Assembly (NCBI RefSeq): GCF_028690125.1
Contig: NZ_JAQVBV010000011.1
Span: 1 to 64,000, forward strand
Reading direction: 5' to 3'
Source of the DNA: Bacteroides sp.
Lineage (GTDB): Bacteria > Bacteroidota > Bacteroidia > Bacteroidales > Bacteroidaceae
DNA length: 64,000 bases
Of this stretch, positions 44,909 through 52,747 are shown in pieces (the first letter of the stretch is position 1; the number at the start of each line of letters is the position of its first letter). The position numbers and the translations under genes are program-made. The notes under the pieces are model-generated. The model saw only the letters and a list, made by a program, of their open reading frames with translations. It was not told the DNA's origin and made no database searches.

Positions 44909-46168
44909 ATGATTTTAAATCTGAAATTTGGCAATTATCGGTCATTTAAGAATGATTGTACATTTACAACAGAGCCTGCCAAGTCTAAGGCTAAGTTGAT
45001 GAATATGTGTGAGTGCATAACGCAAGGTGAAGGCATGAAACAAGCCTTGAAGATCTCCGTTATTTTTGGAGCCAATGCTTCAGGCAAAACGAATGTCATC
45101 AAATTCTTGTATGGGCTTAAACGATGGGTACAGAATCTGGATAATCGCATGGGAGATAATGTCCCCTTGTATGACCCGTTTAAATTTGATGACGGAACAG
45201 CTAATGCCCCTATTCATTTTTTTATTGAATTCATAGCGGACAAAGTACGCTATAATTATCAGTTGGAGTTTAATCGAGAAGAGGTTTTGGTAGAAAGCCT
45301 TACTTATTATCCCAAAGGAAAAGTTACAGTCTTATTTGATAGAGTGAAAGGTGATGCTACGGAAGACACATTCACTCATTCGGTCAAGATAGGTTCTTCA
45401 ATTACCGGGATTAAGTCTTTCACCGTTTTTGCCAATCAACTGATTCTATCCAAATTCATAACGGATACTCCCAGCAAGAATATAACAGTAGCGGCCAAAT
45501 ACCTGTCTGACATAGTTGTATCAAACGGATATCATGAAGATAAAAAGCTGGGTATCTACAATGATATGATGGAGTGGATAACCAAACATCCGCAGGATAA
45601 GGAGAAACTGTCCGAACTATTGGCTTTCGCCGATACAGGGGTGAAAGATTTCGATGTAGAAAAACGGCATTCGGAGAAAGCCGATTATGAGGTTAAAAGC
45701 TTGCACCGACGTTATAACAATGGTGAATTTGTCGGAAAAACAGATTTACCGTTTACCGAGGAATCCTTTGGAACCCGTGCCCTCTTCCTGTTAGGTTGTT
45801 ATATTTTACAATCCCTTGAAAGTGGTAGTCCTTTGCTGGTCGATGAAATAGATTCGGGGCTACATACCTATATCACCCAACTGATTGTCAAAATATTCCA
45901 GAATCAACGGATTAATAATAAAAATGCCCAGTTGATTTTTACCACCCATGACGTGAATCTTTTGGATCAGGATAGTATCCGTCGGGATCAGGTGTGGTTT
46001 GTTGAGAAGGATGAGTTTGGCTCCTCTGAATTATTCTCATTATCTGATTTTGAAGATGTGAGAGAGGACACGCCATTTGGGAAATGGTATATGAATAACA
46101 AGTTCGGCGCAGTCCCTACCTTGAAGTCGTTAGAAAAACTATTTGTAGCAAATGGCACGTCTAAATGA
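44909..46168 (+). CDS. AAA15-family ATPase, RloA/AbiL-like
   Basis: A 419-residue OLD/SMC-like ATPase. The N-terminus (ILNLKFGNYRSFKN) and Walker A GANASGKTN are typical of AAA_15 proteins; the C-terminal half has the ABC-like GTRALFLLG, Walker B SPLLVDEIDSGLHT and the switch His in IFTTHDVNLLD. ATG 44909 is chosen because family members begin at this point; an upstream TTG would add ten residues. It overlaps the next gene by 17 nt. The ATPase plus RloB pairing matches RloAB and AbiLi/AbiLii abortive-infection systems, in which the ATPase probably senses phage activity and controls the partner. Confidence 0.85.
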   Translation: MILNLKFGNYRSFKNDCTFTTEPAKSKAKLMNMCECITQGEGMKQALKISVIFGANASGKTNVIKFLYGLKRWVQNLDNRMGDNVPLYDPFKFDDGTANAPIHFFIEFIADKVRYNYQLEFNREEVLVESLTYYPKGKVTVLFDRVKGDATEDTFTHSVKIGSSITGIKSFTVFANQLILSKFITDTPSKNITVAAKYLSDIVVSNGYHEDKKLGIYNDMMEWITKHPQDKEKLSELLAFADTGVKDFDVEKRHSEKADYEVKSLHRRYNNGEFVGKTDLPFTEESFGTRALFLLGCYILQSLESGSPLLVDEIDSGLHTYITQLIVKIFQNQRINNKNAQLIFTTHDVNLLDQDSIRRDQVWFVEKDEFGSSELFSLSDFEDVREDTPFGKWYMNNKFGAVPTLKSLEKLFVANGTSK

Positions 46169-47252
46169 AGATACCAAGCATAGTCGGTACGTCATCCGTA
46201 TCATTTGCGAAGGAGAAAAGACAGAGCCTTTGTTTTTCACATCCTTATGTGATCGGCTCATTGACGGCGTTTATCATATAGGAGACTGTGACATTAAAAC
46301 AATTCCACAACCTGATGTATCCCAAGAGGAACCGATATCCGCCAACCGTGGTGCTTACAAGTCACAAAAGCGTAAGGTAAAAGGGAAAAAGACAAAGCCG
46401 CAGGTTGTTATTGAAGGTGTGCCACCGTTGAAGTGGGTGAAATTCGCCCGTAAGAAATTGTCCGAAGGAGTTGATGAAGCATGGGCCGTTTTTGATAAAG
46501 ATGAGCATCCTGCCCATAAGGAGGCTTTCGAGGAAGCCGAGAAAATCATTGACGGTAAAAAAGTCTATATTGCTTTCTCTAGTCGCAGTTTCGAGTATTA
46601 CTTGTTATTGCATTTCGAGTATCTGTATTATAACTTTCAAGCCACTGAATGTGGTGAACGGATAGATGGTAAGAAAGTACCTTGCCGTTGTATGACAGAA
46701 TATGCTTCAGAGAAGGCTTGTCAAGGTGAGCAATGTATCAATGGTTATGCCCGGATGATGAATTATTGGAAAGAGACAAAAACGTCAGAATCAACATTCC
46801 CATTGGTTGAGAACCGACTAAGAGCCGGCATTATCAATGCACATAAATTGAGGATTGATAGTGATGCTTTGGATACTTCTCCCATTTATGAAAGAAACCC
46901 ATATACGAATGTGGACAGATTGATTTGTCGCTTGATAAATACGAAAGTTCTTAATGCTGGTGCAGAATGTTTGTTTACCGATGCAGGCAACCAATTGTAT
47001 ATAAGAGTGTGCAGGAATGCGATTGTTATCTGTAACAAGTCTGATCGGACAGTGATTCTTCCGGATGGGTTCCTTAAGAAATATGATTGGAAAACGAATG
47101 AATTCACGAATTTGAGTGGACGATTACTGTTATATCCGCAGGAAGGCTCATTTTGTATTCTCAATTTTAATGATTCGGAGGTCGCATTTATTGAAAGGAC
47201 TGCAACACGTCCGGAATATCTGTTTTTACCCGATTACAATGCCTATTATTAA
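46152..47252 (+). CDS. RloB-family protein, putative toxin nuclease of AbiL-like pair
   Basis: A 366-residue protein. Residues 10-215 form the RloB domain, a Toprim-like fold: YVIRIICEGEKTEPLFF (acidic motif), AWAVFDKDEHPAHKEAF (D-x-D motif) and AFSSRSFEYYLLLHFEYLY. About 140 further residues (YTNVDRLICRLINTKV to the end) exceed the usual RloB length of about 200 and have no recognised domain. A C-rich insertion (KVPCRCMTEYASEKACQGEQC) could bind metal. It is translationally coupled to the ATPase by a 17-nt overlap. Function in phage defence is inferred from the pair. Confidence 0.82.
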   Translation: MARLNEDTKHSRYVIRIICEGEKTEPLFFTSLCDRLIDGVYHIGDCDIKTIPQPDVSQEEPISANRGAYKSQKRKVKGKKTKPQVVIEGVPPLKWVKFARKKLSEGVDEAWAVFDKDEHPAHKEAFEEAEKIIDGKKVYIAFSSRSFEYYLLLHFEYLYYNFQATECGERIDGKKVPCRCMTEYASEKACQGEQCINGYARMMNYWKETKTSESTFPLVENRLRAGIINAHKLRIDSDALDTSPIYERNPYTNVDRLICRLINTKVLNAGAECLFTDAGNQLYIRVCRNAIVICNKSDRTVILPDGFLKKYDWKTNEFTNLSGRLLLYPQEGSFCILNFNDSEVAFIERTATRPEYLFLPDYNAYY

Positions 47253-47543
47253 GTTTAATATTAATTTACCGCGTAAAATATACAGGAAACTGGCATTAAA
47301 TTAAATATTCGCTCTTTTTGTTTTTGAAAGAGTATCTAAGATTCGCTTGCTTTAGAATTTGTTTTTAGTTTTATTAATATCGTAAAGGGTACTGTTTCAG
47401 GAAAATAGTACTACTTTTGAAACTGACGTTTACTATCTATAATATCCCCTGTATCTTTTCTTCGTGCAAGATTCAGTTGATTGTTGCTATCTACTACTTT
47501 GTGATGGCATCAGATGGCTGTTTCTATAAAAAAATAGAAGAAG

Positions 47544-48152
47544 ATGATTAAAGGAAATGTTGTGCGCGGCAAAATATGTCATGCTGCCACTTTGAAAACG
47601 AACAAACAGGGGGAAGTTTTCACTAACCTGTCAGTGAAAGTCTGTTTACCCAACGGGGCGGAAAACTTCAGAGAATGCTTGGTATCTATCCGACAGAGAG
47701 GCGGAACGCCTCCGGAACTGGCACAGTATGAAATCGGGATTCCGGTGGAAGTGTCCGGTATATTGACTTTTCGTAAGAACAAAGAGGATTTGTTCCTGAA
47801 CCTTACGACCGATTGCATTATGCTTTCCGATGAAACGAAACCGGATAGTATCACAGGAGAGATCGAATTCTATGGTACCATCGGAAGTGTACCCGAAATC
47901 AAGAATGATAAGAATGGAAATAAATATCTGTACTTCTCCGGCTATAGCAGTGAGCAGTTGGGGGAAGAACGTACGTTCACGTGGGTACGGTTTATCCGTT
48001 TTTCCGGAGAACAGGAAGACTTTCTGGTGAAGGGAAGCGGTATTCACCTAACGGGTGCATTGGATATCCTGTTCTATCATGACCGGATGAACCTGGGATG
48101 TCGGTTCAAACAGGTAGCTCAATGGGGCAAAAGTAAAGTAGAATCCGAATAA
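47544..48152 (+). CDS. Putative ssDNA-binding protein with two OB-like regions
   Basis: A 202-residue protein. The N-terminal part (IKGNVVRGKICHAATLKTNKQGEVFTNLSVKVCLPNGAENFRECLV) and the second half (IEFYGTIGSVPEIKNDKNGNKYLYFSGYSS) each look like an OB fold of the SSB type. It lies 18 bp before the ArdC-like gene, which is also linked to ssDNA, suggesting a joint role in protecting or processing transferred DNA. Homology is judged by pattern only. Confidence 0.6.
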   Translation: MIKGNVVRGKICHAATLKTNKQGEVFTNLSVKVCLPNGAENFRECLVSIRQRGGTPPELAQYEIGIPVEVSGILTFRKNKEDLFLNLTTDCIMLSDETKPDSITGEIEFYGTIGSVPEIKNDKNGNKYLYFSGYSSEQLGEERTFTWVRFIRFSGEQEDFLVKGSGIHLTGALDILFYHDRMNLGCRFKQVAQWGKSKVESE

Positions 48153-48162
48153 TCCACACGTC

Positions 48163-50283
48163 ATGGCTACCAATAAACGGAAAAACTACGCCCCCACGGA
48201 TGGGCGCAGTGCGGAAGATCGGGCACTTGATCGGTTCGCAGAGATGATGATTGAGAAAATAAAGAGTATTCATGCGGATTGGAAAAAGCCCTGGTTCACG
48301 GAAGGTGCTCTTCAATGGCCGAGGAACTTGTCGGGCAGAGAGTACAACGGCATGAATGCGTTGATGTTGATGCTACATTGTGAAAAAGAAGGGTATCAGA
48401 TACCGGTGTTCATGACTTTTGAACGAGTGACCAGCCTTAATAATGCCAAAGGGAAAGATGGGGTACGTAAACCACTAACCGATAAGGAGGGGAACCTGTT
48501 GCCACAAGTTTCAGTATTGAAGGGTGCCAAGAGCTTTCCGGTCTTTCTAACTACATTCACGGTCATACATGAGGAAACGAAGCGGAAAATCAGCTATGAT
48601 GATTACAAGAAACTCTCTCTGGGGGAGCAACAGGAATATAAGGTCTATCCAAAACTGCAAGTCTATAATGTGTTCAATGCCGACCAGACGAATATGCAGG
48701 AGGCACGCCCAGAGCTTTACGAGAAGCTCAAGGCGACCAACGTGGCATTACCACCGGAACTTACGGCTACGGGGTACTGCTTCCCGGCAATGGATGAGCT
48801 GATTCGGAACAACGAATGGTTGTGTCCCATCCACCTGAAGCATCAAGATAAGGCCTATTATTCGCTGAAGAGTGATGAGATAGTCCTTCCCGAGAAGGAG
48901 CAGTTCTATGAAGGAGAATCGTTCTACGGAACGGCTTTCCATGAAATGATACACTCGACGGGGGCAGAAAGCCGGCTAAAGAGATTCGAGCCAGGCAGCT
49001 ACTTCGGTTCGCCGGGCTACGCACGTGAAGAATTGGTAGCGGAGCTGGGTAGTGCGTTGGTGATGCAGAAGCACGGACTGACAAAAACGGTGAAGGAGGA
49101 AAGTTGCGCTTACTTGAAAAATTGGTTGGCGGCATTGGCCGAATCACCGGAGTTCATCAAGAGCATCCTGACTGACGTGAAGCGTTCGACGGCTATGGTG
49201 GGAGAAAAGATTGAAACGATCAATATGCGGTTGAAGACTGCTTCTACTGAGAACCAACAAGTTCATCTTTTGCCAATTACTAGCATCCCTTCTGATGTGA
49301 CGACAGAAATACATCTGACTGATAAGGAAGCTTGTGATGCTGTCCAGAAGATACTTGTTGACTACATGCGTGGTGAACCGGTTCGTATCGAGGTAAACAA
49401 GAATGGTGATCACGTGGTTCGCATAGAGGGAAATTGTATTGACGATGCAATGGAGATGTTGACTGTCGGTCTGGATGCGGAAACCTATGATAAGATAACG
49501 AAGGCTTCTTGTTATTTGAAAGGGTATCCAGTTGAAAGATATCGGGACGTTTTTGTCGATAAGTTCACGGATGAGTTTGAAAAGAAGAGGAATGACCCCG
49601 CATGGTTGAAAAAGCAGGGATTGGAAGGCAAAGTGAACTGGGAAGTGTGTTTGCCGGGTAGTGATGAGTATTATGTGGTAAAGGCTTTCGCACAAGGAAA
49701 GTGTATGGTTGGTGCTTTGGATTATAAGTGTAACACCGTTTTGCCTTTTGTTGAGTTGGCAGATGAAAAGCGTTTGGAGGATACCTTAGGCTATTTTGCG
49801 GAAATTCGGAGACGTCTTTTGTCTGTAAATGAAAATGTGGACCCATTTGGACGAATTTCTTTTAATGGTTCGCCTGTTGAAGATCCTATATCGAAATCTG
49901 TCAGCCGGGACATTCTTATTGATGGTGAAGCGAGGGCTGTATTTGTCTCGAAGCCGGATGATAAGTATGACTTGAACTTCACTTTGGATTTGGGTAACTC
50001 TTCCGTGGCGAAAGGATTGGCTGACTATTCTCTTGGAAGCGTTCAGCGTGATAGGGAAAAAGGAACCTCACGGGTTGCAGTCAATAGTCTGAATGAATTG
50101 TACTATTGGAAGGATCAAGCATATGCGCCACGTGTGATTGATGAGCAGACGAATATGAATGTGTATGATTATGTGGGTATGCAGCTTCCCAAACGCTATG
50201 AGGCGACTGATGACGAAGTGGTGAATGAGCGGGAAGAGGAAGTGGAACACGAGGAACGGATGCATACCGGGATGCGGAGATAG
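48163..50283 (+). CDS. ArdC-like antirestriction protein with intact zincin motif
   Basis: A 706-residue protein. Residues 15-190 form the ArdC N-terminal ssDNA-binding domain (FAEMMIEKIKSIHADWKKPWF, REYNGMNALMLMLHCEKEGYQIPVFMTF, VYNVFNADQT). Residues 215-330 are the zincin-like protease domain with FHEMIHSTGAESRL (HExxH) and EELVAELGSALVMQ. The C-terminal half has unassigned LPD/DUF-like segments and ends MHTGMRR, like other proteins of this element. ArdC proteins protect incoming DNA against host restriction. Confidence 0.82.
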   Translation: MATNKRKNYAPTDGRSAEDRALDRFAEMMIEKIKSIHADWKKPWFTEGALQWPRNLSGREYNGMNALMLMLHCEKEGYQIPVFMTFERVTSLNNAKGKDGVRKPLTDKEGNLLPQVSVLKGAKSFPVFLTTFTVIHEETKRKISYDDYKKLSLGEQQEYKVYPKLQVYNVFNADQTNMQEARPELYEKLKATNVALPPELTATGYCFPAMDELIRNNEWLCPIHLKHQDKAYYSLKSDEIVLPEKEQFYEGESFYGTAFHEMIHSTGAESRLKRFEPGSYFGSPGYAREELVAELGSALVMQKHGLTKTVKEESCAYLKNWLAALAESPEFIKSILTDVKRSTAMVGEKIETINMRLKTASTENQQVHLLPITSIPSDVTTEIHLTDKEACDAVQKILVDYMRGEPVRIEVNKNGDHVVRIEGNCIDDAMEMLTVGLDAETYDKITKASCYLKGYPVERYRDVFVDKFTDEFEKKRNDPAWLKKQGLEGKVNWEVCLPGSDEYYVVKAFAQGKCMVGALDYKCNTVLPFVELADEKRLEDTLGYFAEIRRRLLSVNENVDPFGRISFNGSPVEDPISKSVSRDILIDGEARAVFVSKPDDKYDLNFTLDLGNSSVAKGLADYSLGSVQRDREKGTSRVAVNSLNELYYWKDQAYAPRVIDEQTNMNVYDYVGMQLPKRYEATDDEVVNEREEEVEHEERMHTGMRR

Positions 50284-50287
50284 TCTA

Positions 50288-51100
50288 ATGGGAAGCGATA
50301 TGATTGATTCGATTCATTCTTCTAATAAGTACTGGGAAAATCTCATCCGAGAGATTGAACCTATGTTGCAATCTGGGGAGGGGCTTGTAAAGAAAGCAAT
50401 GCCTCTTATCCAGAAATATCATATTGAATTGGAGACGCCAAAGGCTTACGAAGAGATGCCTCCGGCTTTTCAAGAAGAGTTGCAGGCTGCTATACTTTCT
50501 ATTGCGGATGGTATGCCGGAGGTATCACCTTTGGTTAGCTTGACGGGAGAAACAGGGGTGTTTCAGACTGTGTTTGAGAAACTCGATGATCTTCATCAGG
50601 GAATGGAACGGTCAGATATTTCGGGGCGGTCGTTTATTCAGCAATTGATGCAGGAAGTGATGACTACGAGTGTCGTCACAAGTGCGATGGAACTCACCGA
50701 TTGGAATCAGTTTGTTGAAAGGCGTAAGGAAGCCTGCCGGATAATGGATGCGGCAGAACATATCTATAAGAAAGTTGCTTCAGAGATTGGTTCTCAGGAA
50801 AAGCTCTGTGTCTATGAGTTCTTTTATAATAAGCTCTCTCAGGAACAGATAGACCTATTACTTCTTGAGGCAAAAGAAAGTTTGTCGTTGTCTGCGGTTT
50901 GTCGTGGGTTGACTAAAAAACGAGGGCAAGGGATGACCCGCTCCATCATTGGATTCATTCAGCGTTGGCAGGATACCGGGGTAATGAAACCTATGAAATC
51001 CGTTTATCCTTTCTGTCAATGCCTCCAACAGTCCTGGAACAATGAAATAAACCTCGGTTCCAGACAGGGATTAGAGGCAACCTATAAGCAGAGGATGTGA
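50288..51100 (+). CDS. Hypothetical ICE protein
   Basis: A 270-residue soluble protein with no recognised domain; start at ATG 50288, four bases after the ArdC-like stop. The central part (EVMTTSVVTSAMELTDWNQFVERRKEACRIMDAAEHIYKKV) is helical. The closing region (LTKKRGQGMTRSIIGFIQRW) is basic and might contact nucleic acid. Close spacing implies co-expression with the ArdC-like gene. Confidence 0.62.
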   Translation: MGSDMIDSIHSSNKYWENLIREIEPMLQSGEGLVKKAMPLIQKYHIELETPKAYEEMPPAFQEELQAAILSIADGMPEVSPLVSLTGETGVFQTVFEKLDDLHQGMERSDISGRSFIQQLMQEVMTTSVVTSAMELTDWNQFVERRKEACRIMDAAEHIYKKVASEIGSQEKLCVYEFFYNKLSQEQIDLLLLEAKESLSLSAVCRGLTKKRGQGMTRSIIGFIQRWQDTGVMKPMKSVYPFCQCLQQSWNNEINLGSRQGLEATYKQRM

Positions 51101-51170
51101 ATGAGAAGGGCATCCAATACAAAAAAAATGGTAGGTCGCCCTGTTGTCTATCTGTAAATAAGTATGAATT

Positions 51171-51500
51171 ATGAAAGTTACATCCACTATTTATTCGGTA
51201 TTTACATCCTTCTTCCAATCCTTGAGTCCTACAACGGGAGAAGTAAAGGCCGTTTCAAGCGTAGACTTGCGGCGATACACGGGGCTTTGGTATGAAATTT
51301 AGAGTTACCCGCAATGGTACGAAAAGAGGCTTACCGCTGTTTCGGCACTTTATAGTCTCAAAGATGATTATATGGAAGTAGTCAATTCAAGGTTTAAAAA
51401 CGGAATATTGCAAGAGACTCACGGCTGTAGGCATATGATAATTTCAATATGCGTTATGAACTTTCGATTTCTTTCACGAATGATTTAGATGGGGAGGAAT
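51171..51500 (+). pseudogene. Lipocalin (Blc-like) pseudogene
   Basis: From ATG 51171 the frame reads SSVDLRRYTGLWYEI, then a TAG stop (51300-51302), then SYPQWYEKRLTAVSALYSLKDDYMEVVNSRFKNG. This is the conserved core of Blc-type outer-membrane lipocalins, with GxWYEI as signature. The frame degenerates after about 51440, so at least two lesions are present. Function is lost unless the stop is suppressed. Confidence 0.75.
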
Positions 51501-51575
51501 AACTCTTAACGACTGGTTATCGGTTAGCTCGCAATATCATAATCCGAGTCGGTCGGCGAAAGTTTGCATGATAAA

Positions 51576-52087
51576 CTAAATTATTATAACCAGCAATATC
51601 GAAATTGCAACACCTATCACAGCCATCCAGATCCCTCTTTTAAACAATTTTGTGCCAGATTTAAACATACAGAATGATGATTTGCCAGAACAAGCAGAAC
51701 CACACCAAAAATGGTTGTAAACCATTGAGAAGGTCCCTTTGAGTTGCCTTTGTGCAGGTCGACTAATTTATTAAATGGGGGTATCACCTCCCAAGAGATA
51801 TATTGAGCCACTCCGGTAGTTTTGGAGTATGTGCCTTCTACGAAATTTATCATAGTGCTGTCCTCTGTTGTTACTTTTAGGTTCTTTAATTTCAAGGCAG
51901 ATGCCAAGTCTACTGACGAAAGATTTGCAGGTAGCGTTTTTTCGATTGCAACCTTGTGCTTCATCTAATTTTCACCTCGATGGATAAGAATAATACCGCT
52001 TAGGGAGTAGACAACAACCAATCCAATGGTGATGAATCCGAGGTCGCGATGTAACGAACGGACGTAATGTTGAAAACTCTTTTTCAT
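51576..52087 (-). pseudogene. PepSY-associated membrane protein pseudogene
   Basis: On the minus strand, reading from 52087: KKSFQHYVRSLHRDLGFITIGLVVVYSLSGIILIHRGEN, an in-frame TAG (51965-51967), then KHKVAIEKTLPANLSSVDLASALKLKNLKVTTEDSTM and a membrane segment PSQWFTTIFGVVLLVLA. A +1 shift near 51670-51690 restores FKSGTKLFKRGIWMAVIGVAISILL before a stop at 51576. The parent is a PepSY-TM protein, a family often tied to iron or haem uptake. Two lesions make it non-functional. Confidence 0.72.
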
Positions 52088-52264
52088 TTTTGCATGTTTT
52101 TTATTTTTGACTCTTATTGATTGATTTGGTTTAATTCACATATAAAATTCCATCTAATAGAGGGGGTGTCGTGGATATTGCCAAAACAATTTCCCCACTA
52201 TATCAGCATTTGTGTATGTGAAGTTACCAACAATATTCTATTTCGCAAAATAGTTAATAATTTA
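52088..52264. other. AT-rich intergenic segment
   Basis: No gene supported; separates the PepSY pseudogene from the marR promoter. Confidence 0.4.
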
Positions 52265-52296
52265 TTTGGTTAGTTAGGGCTAACTAACTATATTTG
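52265..52296 (+). promoter_or_regulatory. marR promoter with operator between -33 and -7 boxes
   Basis: TTTG (52265-52268), a 20-nt spacer and TATATTTG (52289-52296) form a near-ideal Bacteroidales promoter. The spacer contains a perfect dyad, TTAGTTAG-GG-CTAACTAA (52270-52287). A repressor bound there would block both promoter elements; the MarR protein encoded 24 bp downstream is the obvious candidate. Confidence 0.75.
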
Positions 52297-52320
52297 CATA
52301 AAATTTGAAGCAGTAAAATA

Positions 52321-52743
52321 ATGAAAAGTAAAATAAAAGAGGATATATCTCTGTTTTCCAGACTTATAACTGAAGCTGAAGAAAAAGCCAAAGAGAATAG
52401 TGATGCCAAAGACCTGACATCGACACAGATAAATTATCTGGAAACGATACAGGAGCTTGGTAATCCGAATATAACCGAACTGTCGGCCACATTGGGGCTG
52501 AAAAAGCCGTCCGTAACGATTGTTGTCGACCGTTTGATAATGAAAGGGTGCATCTATAAGACACATTCGGACGATGACCGCCGCAGTTCGCACCTGCACC
52601 TGACTGAAGTGGGCAAACAGATAAATTTGAGGCACGATTTTGCCCACGAATATTTAGCGGAAATGGTAACGAAAAAACTCGACTCACAAGAGCTTAAAAC
52701 TTTTTCCGAGCTATTAAATAAAATTATTACCGATAAAAAATAA
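52321..52743 (+). CDS. MarR-family transcriptional regulator
   Basis: A 140-residue winged-helix regulator. The core is QINYLETIQELGNPNITELSATLGLKKPSVTIVVDRLIMKGCIYKTHSDDDRRSSHLHLTEVGKQI, with the wing in SDDDRRSSHLHLT. The two-gene arrangement with the P-type ATPase 4 nt downstream and a dyad within the promoter suggests autoregulation and control of the ATPase by a metal ion or other ligand. Confidence 0.88.
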   Translation: MKSKIKEDISLFSRLITEAEEKAKENSDAKDLTSTQINYLETIQELGNPNITELSATLGLKKPSVTIVVDRLIMKGCIYKTHSDDDRRSSHLHLTEVGKQINLRHDFAHEYLAEMVTKKLDSQELKTFSELLNKIITDKK

Positions 52744-52747
52744 ACGT

